Below are positions 48,750-58,508 of a DNA stretch of 64,000 bases, piece by piece. Source of the DNA: Gigaspora rosea (Eukaryota; Glomeromycota; Glomeromycetes; Diversisporales; Gigasporaceae); contig QKWP01001214.1 of the NCBI GenBank assembly GCA_003550325.1, positions 2,631-66,630 of the forward strand. The letters are read 5' to 3'. The notes beneath the pieces are model-generated. The model was not told where the DNA came from. It ran no database searches and saw only the letters and a program-made list of their open reading frames with translations. Each line of letters begins with the position of its first letter. Within the stretch, counting starts at the first letter, position 1. Position numbers and translations under genes: made by a program.

Positions 48750-50262
48750 AAAATAAAATAAACCTATGCCCCAAATGCAAAAAAATCAGCTGTGCCAAGT
48801 TTGTCATCGTTGTCATCAAGTTTACCTTTAAGTTCGTCATTGTCGTCATCATCAAATTTACTTTCAAGTTCATTATCGTCATCTTGTTTTGAAAATTTAG
48901 ATGAAATATGTGCCAATTTTGACTTAGGGGTGTGCCATTTATTATGTAATATTTTTTACTTAGTAGCCACCTCTACCCATGTATAGTATAATTATTTTAT
49001 TTAATACTAATTGATATAGACATGATCACTACCTCTAACCATGTATCCATAGTAAAAATTACATAATAAATGGCATGCCCCTTACTGTAAAAATGTTTTA
49101 AGTAACCCAGAATCAGGGTATGAAGATAATGATAATGATACAATAGACACTAAATGTGTCCAAAAAAGAAAGCTCAAACAAGTAGCGAAACTACCACTAC
49201 CGTCTTCACGTGGACTATCTTAATCAAACTGGTTCTTTGGTCCTTCATCTTGTTAGTCAACTTCCATACTTGCGGTTCCCCTACAATATATATATAGATA
49301 ATTATTTTAGTAATATACCTCTCTTTCAACATCTTTAACAAATGGGAGTTGGGGCTTGTGAAACCATCTGTAAAACAGCATCCGAGTTTCCAAAAAAATT
49401 AAAAGTCAATAAAAATATTAAATTTAATTGGGACATTTGTTTGGGTATTGAAGTTGATGGTGTGTTAGCAATTTCTAGCAAGATAATGGGCCAGTTACTA
49501 TGCTATCAACAATACACAGTCTTGTGGACGAAGAGTAGGAAATAGAATGAGAAAGACAAAGACCAAGAGAAACAAGTACCAATGTGATGAAGGTACGTGC
49601 AGTTTTTGGATCTGATTCTAAAAAAAATTGAAAATACCAAAAGTAATTGATGGCTACAACCACTATATGAATAGTGTGGATGTTGCTAACCAATTGGATC
49701 CTACTATAACACCCAACAAACTATACGGCGAAATTGGATGCCACTTTTTTTTTGGCTGCTAGACACTACCATTATTAATGCATATCTTATTACAAGAATT
49801 TTAGAATCCATGCAAGGGCATAAACAGTTTCATAATGATCTCATTTGGGATCTTATTGATTTTACAAATGATGATAGCAAAGTTCAATTAAGAGACCATT
49901 CAAAAGGAAAAGAGAAACAATCGAAAGCCACAAAACATTTTAAACTTTCAGATCATTGTTTGGAACCAAGAAATCACCTTGCAGTGTGGAAAGATTGTTG
50001 AGAAGCATGCTGGTAGTGTGCTTGGCTGGCAAGTACTAATCAATTGGATATGGATCGCAAAATGCCAAACACAAGTAAGGTTTGGTGCCTATCATGTAAT
50101 GTGCTGCTCTGTTGCAACAGCAATTGAAATTGTTTTCTCAGCTTTCACCTCAAAAACAAGAAATCATTGGATGAATAAAAACGATGTTTTGATAGGTGGG
50201 CGAGTGGGCAAAGCAGTTCCATGGACCAAAAATGGCAAACGAAAAAAAAATTTTAAATAAAT
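48750..50262 (+). pseudogene. piggyBac transposase, decayed
   Basis: A Ser/acidic N-terminal region is followed by VSQLPYLRFPYNIYIDNYFS (about 49240), matching the 'DN.FTS.PL' block that holds one catalytic Asp. Then ACETICKTASEFPKKL, FNWDICLGIEVDGVL and a frameshifted GYNHYMNSVDVANQL, the 'GVD..DQ' block with the last catalytic Asp kept but DQ changed to NQ. WMPLFFWLLDTTIINAYLIT is the 'KW...F..L.D....NA' block. The C-terminus has a Cys-rich finger (CLSCNVLLCC, about 50090). The first catalytic Asp block was not found. Stops and shifts are frequent, so it is inactive. Confidence 0.8.
48927..49081. repeat. 155-bp MITE inside piggyBac, TTA target
   Basis: GGGGTGTGCCATTTATTATG at the left mirrors the complement of GGGGCATGCCATTTATTATG at the right. 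TTA flanks both ends (48924-48926, 49082-49084), as for PIF/Harbinger-type elements. Confidence 0.8.
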
Positions 50263-50797
50263 TTATTTTAATAGTACGCAATTTAATTTTGTACTAAAAT
50301 ATTTAATTTATCAGTTTATTGATCAATTTTAATAACAATATTAAAGTTGATATCACACATATCATTCTTTAAAATTTAAACTCAAAAAACATTAAATTTC
50401 GACCCACAAAATATCGATCAACTGATAACCCTAAAATTTCGATTTGATGCTATTGGAATTTAATTTTAAATAAAAAATTTTACAATTAATATCTATATTA
50501 TTATTTTCGATTAAGAATGTAGGGGTCTAATCTGCCTAAAAACCTGAAAATTTAGGTTCGTGTAAAATAATTCATGATTTCGAAAGCACAAAATCAAGTC
50601 GTACAAAAATGCAATATTTGTTTATATTTTATGGCACGTGCAATACTAAAATTGACTTGCCCATCATGTGATCAAAGCTTCCAATAATCGGTTTAGCCAA
50701 TTTGGGAAAAGATTTTTATAAAATCTTTTTTACTCGCATTAAATTGTTTTTTACTGATTTTAGCAGATAAATTTGTCTGCTAAAATTGACAGTTTAA

Positions 50798-51227
50798 GGG
50801 ATAGTATTGAACAATATGTTATTGTTGAATTAATTGGCAGAGCACCTGGCCCTTATGAAATACTTCAGTCCCTATTTACTCTATCAAACGTGCCTGTGTA
50901 CACACTATTTGGAAATTGATAGTTCTAAAATTTGCAGAAAATTCCAGCATTTTCAACTTCCATTAACACTTGCATATATATTCAAGATTTTAAATCCCAG
51001 GGATGTACTCTCAACAAAACAATTCTTGATCTATCAGGAAAGCACACAAATAATAGTGTATATGTAATGCTTTCTAGAATACAAAGGTTGTCTAATTTAT
51101 TAATTTTATGTCCATTTAATGAATCAATTTTGAATATGCAACTATCTTCTGCACTTTGTGTAGAACTTGAACATATTGAAGAATGTGCACAAAGAACAGC
51201 CCTTCTAAAAACTTGGCCTGATTATTA
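50798..51227 (+). pseudogene. Helitron helicase C-terminus
   Basis: The + frame reads EQYVIVELIGRAPGPYEILQ and, in another frame, STSINTCIYIQDFKSQGCTL, then NSVYVMLSRIQRLSNLLIL and FNESILNMQLSSALCVELEH. 'SQG.TL' and 'YV.LSR.Q' are helicase motifs V and VI of Pif1-like enzymes. It ends at TAA 51225-51227, matching the family's usual end (LKTWPDY). Confidence 0.85.
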
Positions 51228-53800
51228 ATACCATAATCTGACTAAATTTTTAAAATATTGCAATCCTATAATTGTTATATTATTTATCTTATTTTCTACA
51301 TTTTTATCACTATCATTTCTATAATCTTATATTTTTACCCTAGTAATCTAATTCATTTATCTTTTTTTATTACTTGTTACTACTTTTATCCAATAGCTAT
51401 ATTACTACTAATTGCTAATAAATCTATACTTTTTTTTTAATATCATAAAATGAATAGTAATAAGACTTTTCATATTTTCATAATTTTTTCTTTTTCTTTT
51501 CTTTTTTTCTTTTCTTTCCATTTTTACTATATTATTTAGAATATTCATACTTTAGTTTAAGTTTTTTTCTCATCTTTCTTATCTTGATGATTTTTTTATT
51601 ATTATTTGTCGTTTTTCTTTTTTATTCTTCTTTTACCTTGTTTTTCATACATATTTTAAATTCAGAAATTATATTTTAATTGAGTATATATTTCAATTCA
51701 AGTTTTGCATTCATAGACACAATCTTGAATATATTTAGACACCTTAGTAACTTTCAACATTCATCTGGTCATTTATAAATAAGCCAAGATACCTATAATA
51801 CTCCAATTAGATCCAGTGATAATGTCATAAATCCCTACCAAACATATTGATTTAGTAATCTAATACCACATAAAATACCATCTGAGTATAACTAGCATAT
51901 GATCATTCGATAGTTATTGCACAACTGTCATTTACGTTCCTGATTTTAGCGCGACTACGTCGCGCAGCTACTTATTAAATAAAAATCAACCACTATAAAA
52001 TGGTTAAGTACAAACTATAGGCTTAAAGTTTTAATAACATCATGCGCCTTATAGTCTTTAAAAATAACAAATACAGCCATTACATTCTCTCATATACGTA
52101 CGCAAAAGCAGAAAACATTTAGACTTTTAAATATTTAGTATATGCTTTAGAATCGATTCCAAAATTTAGAATTGATTCTAAAATATGAAATCGTTTGTAA
52201 AAACAATTAAATCGTTTCTCCGGAAATGAGAATCGATTCTAAGTTCGATTAACGATTTAACCGATTTTTAAAGAAACGATCTACAGCCTTACCAATGGTC
52301 TTTAGCAATTACAAATGTTTTAATAAATTAACTTAATACCAAAATCATAACATTCTCGTGTAATAAAAATAATGGTTCTATAACGTTGATTGACAGATTT
52401 GTAATCGAGAAATTTAGCAAGCTTTTCAGATTCATTGCGATATAGAGACGAATATTCTTGTAACTCAGTCATTTTTACAGTATAGATCGATTTGACGAAT
52501 GAAATTTCAATTTCAGTTACATTTTTTTTATAAAATTATTTTTATTGCTTGATAACAATTAGATTTTAAGTTAATTTTAAATCCACATATTAAGTGGAAT
52601 TTAAATTCTCTAATCAACCGCGTCAGTTTAGAATTCTATTACAACATTACAACACAAGTTGATTCGGAATCAATCTGAATTTTAATTCTCATCTTACAAG
52701 AGATACAAAATAATTTATTTACATGAAAGAACTTCGATACAAAGCATACAAACCAAAGACGAAACATTAATTTTGTCATTTTATGACGTATTTATGCGTT
52801 TTAAATGAAAGAATCCCATTATATAGCCATTGTATTATGTGGTTTGAATCTACATTATACAATAAAAGATAGAGATACGATTGAATAAGAAAATGGATAA
52901 GTGATCGCATCTCTAATAAAGAACTTTACAAATCATTCTCGTCATGTGATTCACTCTATTAGTAAAGTTTTTTAAAAATTACATTGTATTGAAATTTTAT
53001 TAATTCACTATATAAAGAGATGAGATTTTAAATAGACTGGCTTGAACTGAATCCTACTATATTGGAATTTGAATTCTAAAAACGAATTAAACAGGAATTG
53101 AGTAATTAAACAATGCTTCATTTTATTTTAACAAAATCTATCATTATACTATCAAAAGTTATTGACAAAATTTTTGTACCTATATCCATGCCCGTGCCAA
53201 ATTTTGTGTCTATACTTATGCCTGTGCCTAAGGTTTTGTGCATACGCTTTTGTAGGCATGGACATCTTGTAGACCTCTAGTCAGTAACGCCCAGATGATA
53301 CCGGTAATTTACTAAAATATAGTTGACTAATCTTATTTTTTTAATGCAGGTCTAGCTTCGATGAGCTCTACCCTAAATTTTGCTCCGAATTAGTTTCGCG
53401 ACTGATCTACGTATTTTGTTTGAAATATAGCAAAACAATCTTTCTACAATGCTTGATAGACGTATTCTATTTTATGAATTAATTTATTTGTTACCATGAG
53501 TTATAATGAATTTTTTTTGTACCATAACTAAGCCCAGATTAATATAGGTGGAGTTAGTGTGAGGTTAAATTTAGAGTTAAGATTAAGGTTAGAGTTAAAA
53601 TTATACAAAATCGCAACACAACAGGGTTATCCTAGTAAAATTTTGAGTTGTGTTTATAAAATATGGTAAAATCACATGAGTCCGGAAATAGAAATGTTGT
53701 TCCTCAATTTACCCACATGAGTTTCACTAGTTTCTATTTGTAAAGTAAATATATTCTCACATGTATACTTCGTCAACCCTTTTAGAATTTCAGTACTTAA
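51228..53800. other. No gene seen; short palindromes
   Basis: 2.6 kb of AT-rich sequence. A GC-rich hairpin GCGCGACTACGTCGCGC lies at 51949-51965. 'AGAATCGATTC' and 'AATCGTTT' words recur at 52150-52280, forming an imperfect inverted cluster. 53300-53800 lies upstream of the kinase and probably contains its promoter. No domain is seen in any frame. Confidence 0.5.
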
Positions 53801-55151
53801 ATGTCAAATTGGATTGAAAAAAAACTATATTACGTTATTCCAGCATGATTCTTTTCAAGACTGGAAAGTAATTGGTAGAGGAGGATTTGGCACAATTTAC
53901 AGTGTATACTCAAAGATGCAGAAAAAACCGTAGCTTTAAAGTGTCTTCGTCATAATTTCACTAATGATAATGGGAATAAATTTATTCAAGAAGTATTAAA
54001 TATTTTATAATACAGTATTGCAGTATCTTTTTTTTTATTTACTTTATTTATGTATTCTTATTATAATATACATACTATAAGGTTAAAAAAGTTATTAGAT
54101 TTACTCATCATGATAATATAATACAGTTTTTTGGAGTAACTCAAGGTTTGTTAATTTAATCTTATGAATTTGCTGCTAATAATTATTAATAATTTTGTGC
54201 ACATAAGACCCAAAAAGCGAAACATACTATATGGTTCTTCAATACGCTAATAACAGTGACCTTCGTTGTTATTTAAATAATCATTTTTTGGAATTAAATT
54301 GGGCAACTAAAGTTAGAATGGCGAAAGAAATTGCTAGTGGAGTTAATTGCCTACACAATGCAAACATTGTTCATCGTGACCTTGTAGGATAATTTTATTT
54401 CGTTTTATTTTTTTTTGCTTTTGAATTATACAGTATTATATTAATATTATTATAGCATAATAGGAATATTTTAGTGCATGACGGCAGAATGATGATTACG
54501 GATTTCGGCTTATCTAAATCATTAGAAAATAGCACAAAATCTATCGTTGGTGGAATATGTGCTTATTCTGATCCACAATATCTCCAAAATCCATTCTTAT
54601 ATAAACGAGATAAACCTTCTGATATTTATAGCCTTGGTGTACTTTTCTGGGAATTATCAAGTGGTGTCCCTCCTTTTAAAAATATAACAGATCAAACAGA
54701 AATATCATTGCGTGTAATTGCTGGTCAAAGAGAATCTCCAGTTAATGGAACTCCAATGGATTTTTTAAATCTTTATAATAATGCTTGGGATGGTAATCCG
54801 GATTTACGTCCCAGCATAGCTGAAATCCGTGATAAATTAAATAATATAGCAATGGATAAAATTTATTATGGTGAAGATATAATAAATGAACATTATATGG
54901 TTCAGAGTCAACATGATACGTTTCTGAATGAACAAGGCATTATCTCAAATGTTCAAGTTACGATTCCAAGCAATCTAGATATAGTTTCAAGTGAACAAGA
55001 CATTATCCCAAAGGTTCAAGATACGATTCCAAGCAGTCTAGATATAATTTCAAGTGAACAAGACATTATCCCAAATGTTCAAGATACGATTCCAAGCAAT
55101 CTAGATATAGTTTCAAGTGATGCAGATCATGAGGCCACAACAACGAAATAA
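53801..55151 (+). CDS. Protein kinase (TKL/Tyr-kinase-like, Glomeromycotina expansion)
   Basis: Four exons: 53801-53992, 54082-54145, 54208-54383 and 54456-55151, all with GT-AG introns (60-90 bp). The kinase domain shows IGRGGFGTIYS (Gly loop), VALKCL (ATP Lys), FIQEVKKVIRFTHHDNIIQF (C-helix Glu), VHRDLHNRNIL (catalytic loop) and TDFGLSKS (Mg-binding). The segment YSDPQYLQNP replaces the usual APE region, and PSDIYSLGVLFWELSSGVPP follows. Phosphorylates Ser/Thr or Tyr on unknown targets, probably in signalling. The C-terminal tail has three 21-residue repeats. In exon 1 the frame shifts twice (about 53845 and 53915), so the copy may be a recent pseudogene, or the sequence may carry errors. 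The ATG at 53801 (MSNWIEKKL) fits the family's start. Confidence 0.85.
54938..55126 (+). repeat. 63-bp coding tandem repeat in the kinase tail
   Basis: Three units start at 54938, 55001 and 55064, encoding variants of DIIPNVQDTIPSNLDIVSSE. The frame is preserved. Likely an unstructured, length-variable tail. Confidence 0.9.
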
Positions 55152-55265
55152 ACACTGATTATAACCATGTATTATATAGTTTATTAATAAAGACAATAAA
55201 AATTGCGAGTTTTATCAATGACAATAATATATAGTTATTGGATGCGAAGCAGCCAATAACGGAAA

Positions 55266-57264
55266 TTATCCGGTAGTTACTATTGATCATGTTACCCATA
55301 TTAATACTATATCACGGTATATCAATTTTTATTGCACTATATCAGTTCAATACAATAAGCGGGATTATAATTTTAATTCAATTTTTGCTTTAGCTATAGC
55401 GGTTACAAAATTATGAAAATGCAAGTAACAAACTATTTAAATACAAATAGCAAATTAAAATGCAAATAGCAAATTATTATAAATACGAATATATTAGCAA
55501 ATTATTGAGAAGGCGATGTAAAATAATAATGATTGTGATGAATATGATATGTAACGTTAGAATGATTATTATTATAAATATTTCCTTGAGATGATTCGTT
55601 AAATTCTTCAAATGATTCGTGTGAAGATGTAGTTGATAAAGTCATGCTTTCGTTATTTTTAATATTATTAAATTGTGAATCTAAAATTTGATTATTAAAT
55701 GTAAATAGTTAAATTTTAAATTATTTATACTGATATTAATAAAATATACCTTGTAATATTTTTTTTACAGTCTGAAAAGTTGGTATCACATTAGCTACTT
55801 GTGTAGTAGCATTCGTAAGTATGGCTTTTTTAGTAAGTAATGGATTAATTTATCTAGATAAATAAATAAAGATTATTGAAAATAGTATCAGTATTAGAAT
55901 TATATAAATAAAAATATATAATTTAAACCTTGCGAATCATCATAATTTGCATTCGGCATAATCATTCTAGAAAGATCTCCAAGTTTATTTATTTGAATAT
56001 TATTCTTAGGTCTTTCATATTGTTGAAAACCTGTTTGCGACTTGTGTCGAGAGATCGCCATACATTCATAATCACTAGCACCGAATAATTTTAATAATTG
56101 AATTGTCGTTTTACGTCCGCTTTGATTTGTTATTTTACGATTAGATATATCAATTCCAGATGCAATTACAATATAGCGAAGATATGTTCCAAGTCTTTTT
56201 TCTCCAACATGTTTATCCTTGTACCAAATTTGTTCGTCTAAAATATCTTAAAAATAAAACATATAATTTAATAGTATAATTAAAATAAGTTTATTTTATT
56301 ATAATAAGAAATGGTTTAAAAATTTAAATTACCTTCAGGATTTCTATCAATAGCTTGTAGATAAAAATGTGGATTTGCACATTAGGTCGTTTTGAAAAGT
56401 ACTTGTCATACATATTATTAATATGTTCTAAATTTGGAATAGATATTTGATCAGCTTGTCCTGGATTATCAATTCCACGTTGATTAGTCTTAGATTTATA
56501 AATCACAATATCATAACCTCCGACTTGACATTTTTGAAAGTGATCTTTTTCGAGAAAATAATGTTCACCTCCTCTTAAAGCAAAGAACAATGCATTAAAG
56601 AAAAAAACTCTATTGAATAGTCCCCACGGTGTATCCGTTGATGTACAGTTATGTTTTAAAATATGGAGACATTCGTCAACTGTAAGAGATTCAGTACCTT
56701 TCGTTTCACCTTTGCCTTTAGCACTAAGCCATTTAAATTTTCCGTTTAGGAGTGTATTAAGAGTTGGAAATTGTTGCTTGTCACGAATATTAATTCCTTT
56801 TAATGATGAGTTTTCAGTAATATAACATTGAAAAGCAGCTATTGCTGAAAGAACTGAATTCACAGAATTTTCTTCTTTATCAGAACGCTTTGCATAAAAA
56901 AAAAGTGAATCAAGTTTGATTCAAGCTCTTTGGGGTCTGAAATAGTTTCAATATTACTAGCTAATGTATATTCTTTACAATGGTCGTTAAATTTTTTTAA
57001 CTAGTTGGATTTAGAATGTTTTGTGTTTTTTACAGTAGCTTGATCAATAAAGAAAGAAATACGATCATCAGGTTTATTTAATAATATAGATTTATTAGCT
57101 TTTGGCATTGCTACGAAGAAATAAAATTTTTTTTTAAAAAATTACAAAAAATATCTCATCGTTAAATTTATTTACTGTATTTTTGTTTTGAAATTACATC
57201 ATTTTAGTTAAAATGTATTACGTAATTAATATGGGTAACATGATCAATGACCACTACCGGATAA
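55266..57264 (-). mobile_element. Crypton-like element bounded by 39-bp inverted repeats
   Basis: The left repeat TTATCCGGTAGTTACTATTG... (55266-55304) and the complement of the right repeat (57226-57264) match at 35 of 39 positions, differing only at positions 13-16. Outside them, ATAACGGAAATTATCC and the complement of the right flank (ATAACGATATTATCC) still resemble each other, so the repeats may extend about 10 bp further. Between them is a single minus-strand tyrosine recombinase gene. Cryptons are generally described as lacking TIRs, so this bracket is unusual. Confidence 0.65.
55502..57108 (-). CDS. Crypton-type tyrosine recombinase
   Basis: Minus strand from ATG 57108 (MPKANKSILLNKPDDRISFF). 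The N-terminal SAM-like region runs to about 56800 (SVLSAIAAFQCYI). FNALFFALRGGEHYF gives the first catalytic Arg. Exon 1 ends at 56333; intron 56247-56332 (GT-AG) precedes DILDEQIWYKDKHVGEKRLG, then NQSGRKT (His of H-x-x-R replaced by Gln), ISRHKSQTGFQQYERP with the second-block His and the nucleophile Tyr. Two more introns (about 55850-55931 and 55690-55752) lead to a His-rich tail and TAA at 55502. Defects: one TAG at about 57003 and a one-base shift at about 56375. This protein would cut and rejoin DNA through a phosphotyrosine bond. DUF3504-like is the alternative family name. Confidence 0.8.
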
Positions 57265-57268
57265 TATC

Positions 57269-57419
57269 GTTATCAGGTAGAAAATGTAGATGACATTGGG
57301 TCAGCATCATTTAGCGCCATTTGATTGACTCAGATCATGCCACAAAGCGGCATGATCTGAGTCAACAAATGGTCGCTAAATGACGCTGACTCAATATCAC
57401 CTACATTCTACCTGATAAC
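57269..57419 (+). repeat. 151-bp near-perfect palindrome
   Basis: GTTATCAGGTAGAAAATGTA mirrors the complement of the right side (GTTATCAGGTAGAATGTAGG). The centre is ATGCCACAAAGCGGCATGAT. Arms of about 70 bp have few mismatches. It directly abuts the Crypton right repeat. Confidence 0.85.
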
Positions 57420-58089
57420 TATTAATTATTTGTAAAATAATTTCATTATCTGGCTGTGAATTTAATATATCAGCCTCTGGGTCCCAAAGGGACCTGGTGT
57501 TATCCGGTGGTTTACGACGATTGTGCTTGCTAAATAGCTCAAGTTTTTGGTAGTGATTACGTAAGCCGCCAAATAACGAAGTTATTTGACAGATGATGCA
57601 ATCACTGCCAAATAACTAACAATACTAATCATACATATCATACTTTCATCACTGATCTGATTATAAATGTATTAGTAAAAGTAGCACTATATATCAGATG
57701 GACAACGAAAATTATATTTAATTTTGATCGTATATATAGTTAATGTAAACTTGCAAAATTCAATTTTTATATGTAACCCTTTTTAATAATTAGAGTTAGA
57801 GTAAGCACTTTTTTCGAGTTGGGATTAATAGGAAAAGTAACTTTGTCTGACAAATTTTTTCTTTAATAGCCGTACTACTATCATGATTTCAGTATGTCAG
57901 TCCTAATTTGTGTTTCTGTATTACTTTACTATATACTCGCAGGTAGCAAGATAAAAGCTGCCTCATTACTTACGCACCAAGACAGTAAATTATAATAGAA
58001 GTCATAATTGTTAATTCATTACAATAGCAGATAAGTCTTGCAACATATTTTTAACAATAGAATCATGACTATGACTTTAAATAGCTTAA
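57420..58089. other. No gene; scattered Crypton-end text
   Basis: GTTATCCGGTGGTTTAC at about 57513 resembles the Crypton terminal repeat in the left-end orientation. GCCAAATAACGAAGTTATTT at about 57570 is a small hairpin. GGGTCCCAAAGGGACC at 57480-57495 is a perfect short palindrome. Nothing coding is recognised. Confidence 0.5.
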
Positions 58090-58508
58090 TTGATGATCCG
58101 GATAAGATCTGCAGAGTTACTATATTGGGACAATAGTAAATTTTGGGGATAAGTACAACAGGAGAGACAGTCCTTGGTTACACAAACCGCAGATCACTCC
58201 AGAACATTTCCGAACATGTGACATAATTGATCGACCAATCAAAATTGAGAATTTTGAAATAATAAATTTATTAAAAACGAATAAAATCAATAATAAATCA
58301 GTAATAAATTGTAAATATGATATAATAAATCGAAATATGATACATATAATTTTAGTTTTAAAATGTTTATATTGTGTATTCTACTAATGAATGTTAATTT
58401 ATATAACAGATATCGGTTAAATAGTATGAATGTATGAATGTATTATATTGCGGAAATTCGAACGATTGAACTTCGGATAAATTAGACTTTTATATACTCG
58501 ATAGAACA

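Larger units (their letters stand above)
48592..50793 (+). mobile_element. piggyBac element with TTAA target duplication
   Basis: The element begins ACTGTC and ends GACAGT, and is bordered by TTAA on both sides (48588-48591, 50794-50797). Subterminal AACAAATTTGTTC and ACAAATTTATCTGC are also similar. Inside is a broken piggyBac transposase on the plus strand. The Helitron helicase frame stops at one border and resumes at the other, which fixes both ends independently. Confidence 0.85.
30541..51227 (+). pseudogene. Helitron replicase-helicase gene, split by at least six insertions
   Basis: Coding pieces on the + strand follow the normal order of a Helitron RepHel protein. DUF6570-like N-terminus (30541-31310), linker (31815-32290), Helitron_like_N/HUH region (32290-33600), middle (33600-34725, 35165-35465), helicase Walker A (36361-36384) and Walker B (about 36605), the FMQLPP motif (about 38627), further helicase (to about 39042), DTKENALCRILLL..NGTLG (48396-48587), and the C-terminal motif VI region (50798-51227). 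Between pieces lie a MITE, a SINE, a palindrome, a TIR element, a CACTA element and a piggyBac element. Many stops and shifts add to the decay. Helitrons replicate by rolling circle; this copy cannot. The 5' TC and 3' CTRR hairpin ends were not located. Confidence 0.85.
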
